DNA from: Akanthomyces muscarius
Lineage: Eukaryota > Ascomycota > Sordariomycetes > Hypocreales > Cordycipitaceae
Direction: 5' to 3'
DNA: 64,000 bases
Assembly (NCBI RefSeq): GCF_028009165.1
Contig: NC_079243.1
Coordinates: 1,736,001-1,800,000 of the forward strand
In this document: one piece after another, positions 34,020 through 45,323 of the stretch
How positions within the stretch are numbered: the stretch's first letter is position 1
Layout: each line of letters starts with the position of its first letter
The notes under the pieces: model-generated
What the model saw: only the letters and a program-made list of their open reading frames with translations
What the model was told of the DNA's origin: nothing
The model's database searches: none
Made by a program: the position numbers and the translations under genes

Positions 34020-35940
34020 CATAATACTAGGCGCCTATATGAAGAAGAAGGCAGAAAACATACCTCTACATTTATAGTAAAATATATCTATTAGTTCTAG
34101 TAGCTCTATATACCTATTATAAGATACTATATAAATAGAAATAATATAAAGGAAGTTTATAAGGTATAGAAACTTATAGAAATAAAGCGCCTAACTATAT
34201 ATATTAATTATAACTTAATACTACTAAGCTATCTTAATACCTAACTTTTATCTCTAAGTACTAAATATAGATAGTAAGTTAGTCTTTAATATTAATAGTC
34301 TTTAAATTATTCTAATACTTAATATTATTTACTCTAAAAGAGTAGATAATAAGCTAAAACTATATATTCTACCTTATATACCTACCTACTACTACCTAAC
34401 TAGCTACTAACTATAAAATATATAAAATAACTTTTTTCTTTATACCTACTAAGAAGCTTATATTTAATATAATTATAGTTATTATTATACTAGCCTTATA
34501 TAACTATATATTTAATATATTATACTTAACTAATACTTATAGTTTACTCTTAAAGGATATCTAAGGTCTTTAAGATTCTATATTAATCTACTAGAAAAAG
34601 GAGAAATTAAAGATTCCTATTTTCTACTATATTAATAGTACTATATTATCTAAGAATAAAGTAATACTCTATTCTAAGCTAAATTATAATATAAGCTAAT
34701 AAAGCTTAGACGTTTAGGCTTATATAGTACGATATAGTAAATACTATAAATAATATACTAGAGATTATATATACTACTATTATTAATAACACTAATACTA
34801 ACTTTACTAGGCGATATACTAGACTTAGTCTATAATTAAATAATATAGTATAACTTTTAGTTTACTATATTTTTTAGTATATATCTAAATAAGAATACTA
34901 ATTTTAATCTCTAAAATACTTTCCTAAAAAAGGAAAAGTAAAGTTAGTTATTTTATATATTTATATATATTAGCTTTACTTATAACCCTTATACTGTTTA
35001 AGATATAGTGCCTAATAAAGTATAGATAAATTAACCTCTAAACCCTAAGATTATAAAGTTAGAGGAGGAGTATATAAGGCTTAAGTAAGGAAGGTGTTAA
35101 ATTAAAGATAGTTAGTATAAAAAGAGAATCTAAATACTCATAGAAAATATTAGAAATAAGTAGATTTAGTATAATAAAGTGACTATAAAAGAATACTATA
35201 AATACTATTTTTATAATAATCTTATTTAAGATATTAAGATATAAGTTTCTAGTAAGTTTAATAAAGAAGATAAATAGTTAGTAATTAACCTTATTATACT
35301 AAAATAGGTAAAATTCGCTAAAATTCTTTATTTATAGCTTAATAATTAGATAAATAATAAGCTTTTTAAATATAAAGTTAAGGCTATTAACTTAATAGTA
35401 GCTCTTTATAATAAGAAAGAAGCTAGTAAAATAAGATATATATAATAGCTAGTAAGGATTAAAATGTCTATTAAATAAGAGTTACTAGAGAGTAATATAT
35501 TATTAGAGCTAGATTTAGAGCTAGAGGACCTATTTCTACTACTTATAGAAATAACATAATACCTAGACTATATTAGTAATAAGTAGCTACTAGTTAAGGC
35601 GTGGCAGTTTAGTTATTACCGCCTACTAGTACTTAATAACCACTTTAATAATAAGCACTTAGATTACTAAGAGATAGCTAAGTAATATAGTAAGGCGATC
35701 TAGTGTAGCTATCTAGAATACAAATAGGAGAAGTTTAACTATATAAACCACTTTTAAGGTTATATTAAGTGAGTTTATAGGGTAAGCCTTAGGTTATTAG
35801 ACTAAGTCGTAAAGAGGAGATAAAGGTAGGCGGCGTGTTGTAAAAAGGCACGTAGAGGAAGGCAGCAGAAGAAAATCGCAAAGATAGCCGCCCGCTAAGA
35901 TATGATCTAGCTACTTATATTATACTTATATTAGAAATTT
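34020..35940. repeat. RIP-mutated transposon relic
   Basis: About 1.9 kb of extremely AT-rich sequence in which CpA and TpG dinucleotides are almost absent and TpA is dominant, on both strands, the signature of repeat-induced point mutation. At 35590-35905 the plus strand still reads as one protein frame broken only by TAA, TAG and TGA, all derivable from Gln or Trp codons by C-to-T or G-to-A change, ending in a basic Lys/Arg-rich tail. I cannot name the element. It shows the organism has, or had, a RIP-like defence. Confidence 0.85.
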
Positions 35941-37612
35941 TGAGTCCGATTGCAATACAGTTAATGCGAATTCCTCTATGCCTTGCTCTGTAGCTTCTTA
36001 ATAGCCTTGTGTAGGAACGGCTGGATGGACTGTAATTGTTCTGTTTACTGGCTTAATCCCGGCCTACTTTGATGGGTAGCTAACTGGTTAGACGCTCTGT
36101 CATGCTCCCCCCACTGTGTGTGCTCACTAAACCTCGCCGATCGTGTCAATGAAACAACAGAAGTGCAGGAGCCACACTTGAAGGCCCGTCATTACCATTT
36201 ACTCGCGAGGGAGGGAAGCAGCAGGAGATTTGCCAGCACCCGAAATGCAGGTCCGAGATCTTCAAACATCCGAATTACTTTAAAAAACCATGTTAAGACA
36301 GCCGTCTCACTCAAAACATTGGAACAGGTCGCAGAGAGGGGGGCTTCGGTCAGGCCGCACCAGCCCCAATAAGTAAATGCACCTGACTAGTGAGCTGATT
36401 TGGTGCCTGTAACGGTAAAATCAGTGTAGGTTGAACCTTGGCGCTGGCGAATTAGTTCTGTAGATGTGGGGCAGCAGGCTCCTAAAACAGGCGCCAGGCG
36501 CTCTACGGTATCCAGCGACATAGACGGCTGTGTGCGGGCTGCTGAGCGACATGAAAAGAGCAAGCTCCTGGGAACCTGAGAGGTGGGGGGCAGGAGTATT
36601 TCGAAGAAATGGGCTTGCCGCCAAATCTGTGATGATATATGGAAGGAGGCAACCGGCGGCAAGACTGCCGTGTTTGAGTCGGTTGTGCAGTTGCAATCCA
36701 CTGTAATTTTCCCACAGAGAAGATCAAGGGAGCTGGCGTGAGACAAGATTTTCAGAACGCTATGCGCGGCTCAATGTCAATTTTGAGTCATAATTCTGCT
36801 GATGGTTACTAGCAGCAAATCAGCGAGATCGACCGTGGAAGCAGCAGGCGACTTGCGAAGTATGGCCCCTAAGCTGGCTTTATGTGGAACAGACATACCG
36901 TCTTGAAGAGGCTTACAACGCTGATGGCCAAGTCATTTTAATTATTATAGCTCCTATCTCAGGCATTTTCAGCCATAATTGCGGTCAGAATATATCAGGT
37001 ACCCAGGTTACTGATTCTGCTTGTACTGTACATCTCGCTCGCCAGAGTTCGAATTAAAATCCAATTACAATATATAACTATATTACTATAGTTCAAATCC
37101 GTATTGCTAGCGAGCTGGATTTACCACTTGAGGAGTCCTGGTCTAACTACCGACGTGCCAAGGAGGAGGCGCTGCCATTGGTCCAGCATGGCAAGTTTTC
37201 TGGCTCGTATGCCAAGGACTTCATCATCTCAGCATTCTCTTTCTTATTCTCAAATCCGTCATTTATCAGCCCAGACTTAATCGCCAATAACGCGTATTGT
37301 ACGGCTCCCCAGCGGTTTCCGTCCTTACACGACGTCAGGGCTGTAAGCCGTTACGCAAAACCTAAAGATCCGTGAAGGCGCTCCTGTTTATATAGGCTAT
37401 ATGTCTGCCGCTTCAAGCTCCAAAGGACCGTTTGACAATATCACGACTTTCGACAATAACCTGCGACCGGGCACCGCAGACACCACTCGACAAATCCATA
37501 ATATTTTTGATCAAGATTTGCTCATGGTATCTTTATGCAGGCGTGATATATTTCCGTTTTTTCTCCACTTGATGAGGCAGCAACGACATTAGTCTTAAGC
37601 GAGAAGACGTTG
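35941..37612. other. degenerate region, no intact gene
   Basis: Open frames are short. A plus-strand frame at about 37085-37375 (QIRIASELDLPLEESWSNYR onward) is protein-like but matches nothing I recognise. Short palindromic sequence flanks 37036-37105. Confidence 0.4.
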
Positions 37613-38360
37613 TCATTCACATGTCTGATGAATTCGACAGATAGCTACGCAGATTTGGGCCATGTCTTTGTAACTAGTGTAGACCCAGTCTCCGCCGCAC
37701 TGTCGGCTCTCTTGTCCTTGCTCGCCTTCTGCTGATATTGGCCTGAAAGATGCTCGATTATGGCCTCGGGTCTGGCAGGCCTGGACATTTTCCCCTCTCG
37801 GCCTACTATCGTACTGTTGTCCCGTCCCAAGGCAGGTTGTAGGATGTATTGCAATTCTAATTGAAACACCGAGGGCCAAAGGGAAACTAAAAGAGCAACT
37901 GCAGCGCTACGTCGCCAGGCTTTGTGAGAGACTGTATCATGATTGGAAGACCATGAACAAGGACCCAAGCACAATTGCAGCGATCGCCTAGAACCCAACC
38001 GCCTGGGCAACGCTGTTGTGGTTTCACACCATGTAGTGGCCGAGGCTTTGGGTCAGCAAGGCCGCGACAACCAGACCTTCCAAGTACCGCTGAGATGGGC
38101 GGGTGCCTTGTTCTTCGGCCGTTGTTGGAGAACTCTGTTTCCGCTCCATATTGGCATTCTTGTTTTGGAGTGCTTGGCTGGCGTGCGTTGATGGTACCGT
38201 AGCCCTTTCCCCGTGAACGGTTTGATAATGTTTGCTGTCATCGTTACCACTGGTGTTGAACGAACTCAGCAATGCCAGGGAAATAGAGCCCACCGTGAAC
38301 AAATTGTATTTGAGCTGTACTTTGTTGGCTTTCGGCTACCAGACGACGTTTGCGGGTTGG
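37613..38360 (-). pseudogene. decayed membrane-protein gene (unrecognised)
   Basis: On the minus strand, 38302 downward reads RYLEGLVVAALLTQSLGHYMV, then a TGA, then NHNSVAQAVGF, a TAG, then AIAAIVLGSLFMVFQS, a TGA, all in one frame and all hydrophobic membrane-like segments. The stops are consistent with C-to-T or G-to-A change at Arg, Gln or Trp codons. After one frame change it continues AWRRSAAVALLVSLWPSVF, then QLELQYILQPALGRD and a hydrophilic tail to TAG/TAA near 37645. Upstream of 38302 the same frame continues through another TAG. I infer a multi-pass membrane protein inactivated by point mutation and one indel; family unknown. Confidence 0.45.
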
Positions 38361-39028
38361 CGTCGCCGGGAACGTTTAAAGCCACATGGCCCCCACTAAC
38401 GCAGCTAATATATCTGCTAGTATGGGGCGAAGAACAAAGGTTGGACGTCCGAAAACAAACGCAGGACCTTTACTAACACATCACAGGCACAGTTATGACG
38501 ATGCAGCTTCTCAAAACTTCATCAGAGGATCCTGGCGCGGTTACCGGATAAATGACTTGCTGGCTTGCTTCCCCATAGCGGCGATGGGCAGGTGGTTGGT
38601 GTGAAAGTGATGGTTGGCAGTCTAGTCTCTAGCTTGTGCATAATGCCGGATTCAGATCGCTCACTTGAAAATGAGTATTAAGTAAAATCTGGGAGAACCA
38701 TATCTCTCGCAGCTCATCTATTGTTCCTGCCATTACTACCGCTCACCTGCGTGCCAGTCTTTCGCTTCCGGGAGTCCTGATACGCTAATGGCTGTGTCTC
38801 AGCATGGAGGGGGGTAGAGTTTCTAGCTACACATCACATAAGATTTAATGGACGGAACGAATGGAATGGGCGAATTAATACAATACCCGCTGTGCCTTTT
38901 CTATCACCAGCCGGCTGCTAGAAAGTGCCACACCATCATCAACATTGACAAGTCGATGGATCCTGACGAAACACCTACACACCAAAAACAACTACACACC
39001 CGCGAATACGCAGACTCGAAAATAAAAT
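38361..39028. other. intergenic, no supported gene
   Basis: Likely promoter of the adenylation-domain gene; short frames only. Confidence 0.45.
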
Positions 39029-41030
39029 ATGGTAAACGAAATGATGGCCCTTGTGGAGGGCAAAAGCACCCCAAAATCTACAACTACGTCGCTATGGGTG
39101 GCGCTGAATCAGCGCGCCGGCGTCGACCCGGACCGCCTAGCCTTGCTGTCGCCCAAGCAGCCGCCGAACCTGCTGTCGGAGCTAGTACGGCCATGGCCCG
39201 TGGGAGGCCATGAAGACGAAGGAAGAGAAATGAAGAATAGTAGCAGTGTCATTGGCGATGGCCGGGGTACAACCGCCATCCGCAAGCTCACCTCGCCGGC
39301 CTGCCTCCTCAGCTACCTGCTGTCGTGGATCCTCCCGACGCCCGCCAACTCTGGTGATGCACCGTATCTGCAGTGGTCGTTTGGCGAGCTGCAGCGTGCT
39401 TCTATCCGGCTCGGCGTCTTTCTACGGCGAAGCCGCGGCGTAGAGCCTGGCGCCACGGCAGTCCTCTTCACCACCTTGTCGGCGGAATGGACTCTGCTCC
39501 TCTCTATGTCGGCCTTGAACCGATACACTGCCGTGACCCTTCCCAACAGTGCTCTGAGACCTGGCAACCAAGTATTGCAGGACCAAATGGACGAGCTAGC
39601 GCCCTCCATCATTGTCGTTGCAACCGAGGCTGAGGCGAGACATGTGGCCGACAACTTGTCGACGAACATCGCCGTTGGCATCAGCATAGAAAAGTTCACG
39701 AATCAGGCGCCAGACGGCTGGGTCAGCATGGCAGACATTGCGGCCGAGATGGCGTCGCAGGGCTGCCACAACTACATCGACACCATGGCAGCCCTGCAAA
39801 ACGAGCCCGAGGACCACGGGCGAAACGCCTTTGTCGTCTACACCAGCGGCTCGACAGGCAAGCCCAAGGGCTGCCCGCTCTCTGTGGGCTACCTGCTCCA
39901 GGCGCTCGACTACCTCGCCACGCAGTACGTGCCGCTCCTCCCCACGCCCATCACGCTCGTCTCCGGCGTCAACAACCAGGTGCGCTGCCAGGCCATGACC
40001 GTGCTTTCATGGGCGACGGGCAACGCGGCCGTCATGGACACGTGCGAGATGGACCCCGAGTCGATCCTCGACGGGCTGCGGCGGTGCCGCCCTATATCAA
40101 TCTCTCTCTTTGTCACGGCCGTCAAGACGCTGGCGCGCGCGCCCAACTACTCCGCCGACGCCGTGCGGTCCGTCCGCGTCGTTAACCTGACCGGGCTGAC
40201 GGTGACGACGGCGGCCCTCCGCGTGGCACAGCAGACATTTCCCCGCGCGCAGATCCTGCCCTCGTACGCCATGACCGAGGCAGCCAGCGTCGTGACATGG
40301 GCGTCGTGGTACCGCCCGCCAGCAGTCGACAAGATGCCGTCATGGTGCGGCATCGCGGCTTCTGGTATGGTGGCGCCCGGCTCGGCGCTTAAGGTCGTCG
40401 GTCCGGATGGACGGCGGCCCGTGCCGCGCGGGGAGGTCGGCGCGCTGCACCTGCATGGGAAATCGGTTATCGAAAACTACCTCAACCCCAATGATATATC
40501 AGACGCATTTTACACCGGAGACGACGGCCGTCGTTGGTTCGTGTCTGGGGATGATGCTTTAATTAACGCGGAGGGCTTTCTGCACGTGCTCGGTCGGAGT
40601 GAGAACACGCTCAGGCGCGACAACAAGATCGTCGTTGCTGGTACTGTGGAGAGTTTTCTCGAGAAGGAATACCCAGGAACATCGGTAAGAACACTATTGC
40701 TCTCCACTACATCCGCAATACGTCACTCTATGAATCAGGCACTAACACTAACATATCTTCTTGAAGACTGCCGTTGTCAACATTACATCTCGCGACGGCG
40801 CTATTGGGCTGTACGCTATTTTTGATGACAAGATTCCCGCGACGTCATCTACCGAGATTGAACATTGTGTTGTCCAAAAGCTTGGTAAGGCGTACCGAAT
40901 TGAAGGTGCTGCGAGCCTCAAAGCGATTGGGTTTGAAAAATGGCCACCGACGATATCTCGCAAGATTGACTACCGTCGTTTGCGGCCTGCAATTGAGAAA
41001 TACATAACATCTGCCTCGGTGACGAAATAG
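39029..41030 (+). CDS. NRPS-like adenylation domain, N-terminal remnant of a hybrid NRPS-PKS
   Basis: Exons 39029-40684 and 40767-41030 (82-nt intron, GTAAGA donor, TTGAAG acceptor) give 639 residues. The adenylation core motifs are present in order: A3 VVYTSGSTGKPKG, A5-like PSYAMTEAA, A7 WFVSGDDALIN, A8 GRSENTLRRDNKIVVAG and A10 SRKIDYRRL. The domain activates an amino or other carboxylic acid as AMP ester and would load it on a carrier domain. The reading frame stops at 41028, about 60 codons after A10, which is where a carrier domain should be; the carrier Ser motif and a ketosynthase start follow in the same frame after further stops. It may therefore be a live stand-alone enzyme or a pseudogene. 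A-T-KS order is known from SwnK-type synthetases. Confidence 0.75.
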
Positions 41031-41123
41031 TCGCGCTCACTCTTTCAATAATACACCGTATGGCTATAGTTGGTGAGAAACATGTTGTCGCGCGGGCAGA
41101 ACAGTACACCGCAAAGAGCATAG

Positions 41124-41444
41124 TTACGTATCCGTAGATATGCCAACTCGGCAAATATTGTGGGCGGAAACTCATTGCGCATCATCCAGGTCCAGGCGCG
41201 GCTGGAGAAACTGCTGAATCGGCCAATCCCGATCGCTACGCTTTTCGAACACTACTCCGTCGAGTCGCTGGCAGCATACCTGGGCGGAAATGATGCGGTC
41301 GGCGTGGAGCAGCACGCCTTGCAGCCTCGCGCGCCTCCTGTCACCAAAGACGAGGGCATAGCCATAGTCTCCATGGCGTGCCGACTTCCTGGTGATGTAG
41401 ACACTCCTGAAAAGTTCTGGCAGCTGATGATCTCCAGAATCTAA
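41124..41444 (+). pseudogene. carrier-protein half and ketosynthase stub of the same synthetase
   Basis: In the frame of the adenylation gene, but beyond four stops, lies VGGNSLRIIQVQARLEKLL, the phosphopantetheine motif and helices 2-4 of a carrier (T) domain (PIATLFEHYSVESLAAYLGG). About 40 residues later comes DEGIAIVSMACRLPGDVDTP and EKFWQLM, the unmistakable N-terminus of a polyketide ketosynthase, after which the frame ends and no more ketosynthase is seen. The synthetase was therefore A-T-KS and was cut off within the first 30 residues of KS. The missing T helix 1 lies between 41031 and 41123. Confidence 0.8.
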
Positions 41445-42399
41445 CAAGATCGCAAAGAGAAGTATTGGGAATGCGCGGCGAGAGTGTGCGGGTTCTGGCA
41501 AGATATTGAGATGCTCGCGGATGGTCGTCCTCAGTGTCCCACACCTGCTGTTTCCGAAGTTTATGAAAGTCCTCCATTATCACAATCTAGCTCTGTAAAT
41601 AACTATATACGCTATCTACGACAACAATTTTGCTAATGGCTGAAGCAGCCCGTCACAACTACCGAATACCTCAAGCAAGCGCCGTGCAGCATGGTGGTCA
41701 TTGATCATTTGTGGTGCGGATGCTGCGAGCTCTTCTGATATAGAGTATTCGGAAAAATGCCCGATCCATGGTAATGGGGAACGGCGGCTACTCCGACGCA
41801 GTCGCTGCAAGTGCCACGACTGACAGAAGTAATCATTGAATTTTCAGGAAACAAAGCAGCCACAGTGACTATCGATCGTCTGAAAGAAATTGTAGAAAGT
41901 CGAGTGAGCCATTTATTTACTTAATTTTTGATCAAATATAACTATGGAATATTGGCTTCTAGAGATTTGCGCTCTGCCTGTGTATAGGTTGGCCTCAGGA
42001 TGGCTCTATGGCGTGATGGGAAACCGCTTGCGAGTCTGACAGCGAAAGACTACTCAAGAGCAAGAGTGTGGCCCCCGCACTTCTGCTGGTGAAGCATCTC
42101 ATTTCCGACACGATCGGCGAGGTTTAGTGAGTCCACATTATAGGGGGAACATGGCAGAGATTCTAACCAGTTAGCTACCTATCAAATTAGGCCGGAATTA
42201 GACTGGTAAGAAGAATAATTATAATAATAATAATAATAATAATTAAATTTAATTAAATTATTATTATTATTATATAGTAAGATAACTATAGTATTAAGAA
42301 TTATATAAAATAAAATAATCGCTAATATTTAAATCTATATACTCTAAAATAATAAAAAATGCAGAATTATGCCGCCTATACTTAAAGGTTGTGGTCTTC
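41445..42399. other. AT-rich deletion boundary, no gene
   Basis: After the KS stub the sequence has no PKS similarity. At about 42220-42275 a (TAA)n tract passes through the palindrome AATTAAATTTAATT into a (TTA)n tract, able to form a hairpin. The rest is AT-rich. Confidence 0.6.
42223..42273. repeat. (TAA)n/(TTA)n inverted microsatellite
   Basis: About 25 bp of TAA repeats followed by a palindromic centre and about 17 bp of TTA repeats. A likely hairpin and recombination-prone site, about 130 bp from the 3' end of the monooxygenase gene. Confidence 0.7.
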
Positions 42400-43986
42400 T
42401 TAATAGCTGAACCACTTATACAGCGAAAGTTTCAGCGCCTCCACGTCGAAGGAATCTCCCTCCGCCAACCACGCGACGATGCCATCCGGGCGTACCAGCA
42501 CCGCTCGCAGCCCTCTTGTGTCTTGGGCGGCCACGGACAGGTAGTTGACCTTCCAGGCAAACTCGGTCCCGATGACGGCGTCCTTAAGCTCAGCGCTGTC
42601 CTCAAAGTCCACCAGCCAGGCACGGCCGTTCTGCAGCTTGTCGCCCATCCTAGTGCCGTCGAGAAACTCAAAGTCGGGCACGCTAGAGCCGACCAGCTCA
42701 TGGTCAAAGACGCCGCCCTTGCCGAGGACATAGCGCTGGGCCAGCCCCCACACACGGCCAATGACGAGGTTCATGCCGTCGTCGGTATTGAGCATGTCCT
42801 GGGTGAGGTTAAGGACGGCGCGGCCAAAGAGGTCTGGCTGCAGTGACAAGACCTGCGAGCGCGTCCAATCGAGCACCCAGTCGGCCAGCGGATGGCGCTC
42901 GCTCTCATAGCTATCGATAAGCGTCGTGTCTAGGGGCGCCGATGTGCCTGGGTACGAGGCCATAAGCTCCTGGCGGACGGTGGCGGCGAGCTTCCACCCA
43001 AGGTTCATAGCGTCGCCGAGGCCGAGATTCAGGCCCTGGGCGCCTAGGGGCGAGTGGATATGCGCGGCGTCGCCGGCAAGGAGCACCCGGCCCTTGCGGA
43101 AGGTGCTCGCGCCCTTAGACCGGTCGGTAAAGGTAGAGATATAGTGTAGGGCGTGGACCGTGATCTCGCCGGGGCCTAGGACCTTATCGGCGATGCTCCG
43201 GAAGTGCTCGACCGTCACCTCCGAGTTTCGGTCAAAGGTAGCGCCGTCCCAATCAAGGAGCGCGATACAGTCGTCGGAAAAGGTCATAACCATGCCGCCG
43301 GGCGCCGGGTGGAAGCCGAGTTCCATCTCCTTCTTAGACGTGAAGTCGAGGCGCGCCATATAGCCCGTGAACATGGGGTCGGAGCCGGTCAAGTTGATGC
43401 CCGCGAGCTTCCGGATCGTGCTCCGGCCACCGTCGCAGCCGACGAGCCAGCGGCCGCGGAACGTGCTGCCCTGCTCGCCGGCCACGACAGTGACGCTGCT
43501 GTCGTCCTGGCGGAGGATGGATGTGACGGGGTGGTTGACGAGGATGGTGACGCCGTGGCTGCGGGCGCGCTTGGCGTAGATATCGGTCACCTCTTGGATG
43601 CAGCTCTTGGCCGGCCGCGTGACGGGCCCGCGCAGGCGGTACTTCCACCGGTTCAGGTCGAACTGGGACATGTTGAGCTTCAGGCCGGCGTAGTGGCCGC
43701 CGTAGGAGTAGCCCTCGCGCTTTACGCCGAACCATTGACGCTCGAGGGGCGAGACGTCGTAGTGGCTGAGCTGGGAGAGGAGGCCGCGGCGGTATAGGGA
43801 TTCGAGGGACGGAACCATAAGCGCGCGCTGGCCGATGGGGATGGCCTTCCAGTCTGACGTGAGGCTGGGATCGCGCTCGATGACGAGGACCGAAGCGCCA
43901 GCGAAACTGAGCTCGGCCGCGAGCATCATGCCCACCGGACCGGCCCCCGCGATGATGACGTCGTACAGCTTGTCTAAACCTGTCAT
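42400..43986 (-). CDS. FAD-dependent aromatic monooxygenase (PHBH/class A type)
   Basis: Single exon, 528 residues. FAD fold GAGPVG at 14-19, the Asp-Gly motif CDGGRS at 184-189 and the FAD ribityl-binding GDAAH at 305-309 (VLLAGDAAHIHSPLGAQGL) are all present, followed by a thioredoxin-like C-terminal region with NGRAWLVDFEDSAELKD and GLRAVLVRPDGIVAWL, typical of pentachlorophenol/tetracycline-type hydroxylases of secondary metabolism. It uses NAD(P)H and O2 to hydroxylate or epoxidise a (usually aromatic or polyketide) substrate, probably soluble. No introns and no lesions. A TATA element lies on the same strand at 44124-44115, about 130 bp upstream. Orientation is convergent to the synthetase remnant, consistent with a tailoring enzyme left behind in a broken cluster. 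Confidence 0.9.
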   Translation of the reverse strand: MTGLDKLYDVIIAGAGPVGMMLAAELSFAGASVLVIERDPSLTSDWKAIPIGQRALMVPSLESLYRRGLLSQLSHYDVSPLERQWFGVKREGYSYGGHYAGLKLNMSQFDLNRWKYRLRGPVTRPAKSCIQEVTDIYAKRARSHGVTILVNHPVTSILRQDDSSVTVVAGEQGSTFRGRWLVGCDGGRSTIRKLAGINLTGSDPMFTGYMARLDFTSKKEMELGFHPAPGGMVMTFSDDCIALLDWDGATFDRNSEVTVEHFRSIADKVLGPGEITVHALHYISTFTDRSKGASTFRKGRVLLAGDAAHIHSPLGAQGLNLGLGDAMNLGWKLAATVRQELMASYPGTSAPLDTTLIDSYESERHPLADWVLDWTRSQVLSLQPDLFGRAVLNLTQDMLNTDDGMNLVIGRVWGLAQRYVLGKGGVFDHELVGSSVPDFEFLDGTRMGDKLQNGRAWLVDFEDSAELKDAVIGTEFAWKVNYLSVAAQDTRGLRAVLVRPDGIVAWLAEGDSFDVEALKLSLYKWFSY

Positions 43987-45323
43987 TATGCGATGTGATT
44001 TCTCTTGTTCGATTAGGCGTAGACTGGTTTTAGATGTGTTAGACTTGGGATATGGGAAGATTTTTGATGTATTAAAATTCTTGACTGAAAAGTATTTTCT
44101 ATCCTACAGGACTGCTTATATATATGCCATTTCGATGCTGACAAGCCGAGGCTCAGAGACACTTACAGTGCCATCAGGTAATTCCGAGCGCTAATGTATG
44201 GCGATTTGGTGGCACACTGCTCGGAATTACTTGCGACCCACGGTAGACTATAGGCTGCGACGACGAACGTTTATTATTATCAACGCTTATGGAAGACTGG
44301 AATTAAATGGCAACCAGATTGTGGACAGCGGGCAGGCAGGAGGCCCGTCATCCGCTCTAAATCCCATCGAAGCGAACCTTTTTGGCTGCTTGCTTACACC
44401 CTGTCGCAGGCGGGGCGGCGCAGCGTCACATAACGAGATTTAACGACGGTTTAGGCTGATAGACCAGTGTCACGCAGGGCAGTTACTAGACATTGGATAA
44501 CGTGTGTTGATTGGAGAACTCTGTGTCTGTGCCCAGGACCACTAGGGACACCTTAAGGGGTGTCACCCACAAGAAGCTGGAAAACGCGTACTAAATGGGC
44601 TAAAGACCGCTGACTGGTCTGACCTGGTCCTCTGCTTGACAACCAGCATGACACAAATCTTAACCGACATAGGGCTAGGCAAAAGGGTCTAAGATTCAAC
44701 GAGGCTTATAACACGGGGCGAACCTCCCAGTCGTCGCGCAGCCTGAAATGCACTTTCAGGGTAAGCAAGCCTGCAAAAATGCCATACTCGTCTTCTCTTA
44801 CCTTAGTTTTTGGCCAATATACAACGGCCAGATCCGCTATTACACTAGCTACAGAGATGCCTCCAACTAAGTGTAGAGGCTAATTAATAACGTCAGGTAT
44901 GGTATGCTGATGATAGCCCGAATATTCCGAGGTAGAATGCGCCCGCTCGTATTTCGTCAGTTCATTTTATTTTCAGCATTTGTCCGAATAGCTGCTGGTA
45001 TCAACGGCTCTAGATCCCTAGTCCAAATTGTGTGCCTCAGTGCCAACCATGTCAGCACAAACGCGATTACTTCAGCTCCCAGTGGGCTCGTTAACGCTGA
45101 GCCCGCAACAAATTGGCCAGGCTTTTTGTCAGCTAGCATCCATAAGTAATTCAGGTAAACTGAGCTCAGCTGGGCAACTTTCGACATCTATAAATTTTCT
45201 TTACGTACTCAGCGAAGCTACACTGATTGAATATATAAACCTCCTCATCGCCTTTGCCTGGAACATTAATTAATTCATCAATATCACACCGAAAAAGCAG
45301 CTCTCAAAAGTATATCGCATAGA
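43987..45323. other. intergenic, possible repeat relic
   Basis: No gene. The region 44450-44750 has no stop-free frames and several short direct repeats, suggesting old transposon remains, but nothing is identifiable. TATATAAA at 45232-45239 precedes the methyltransferase start by 85 bp. Confidence 0.45.

Noticed and set aside
37036..37105. GTTCAAATCC B-box-like sequence inside a GCTCGC/GCGAGC inverted repeat, tRNA-like
   Set aside because: No D arm or anticodon arm and no terminator; the stem is short.
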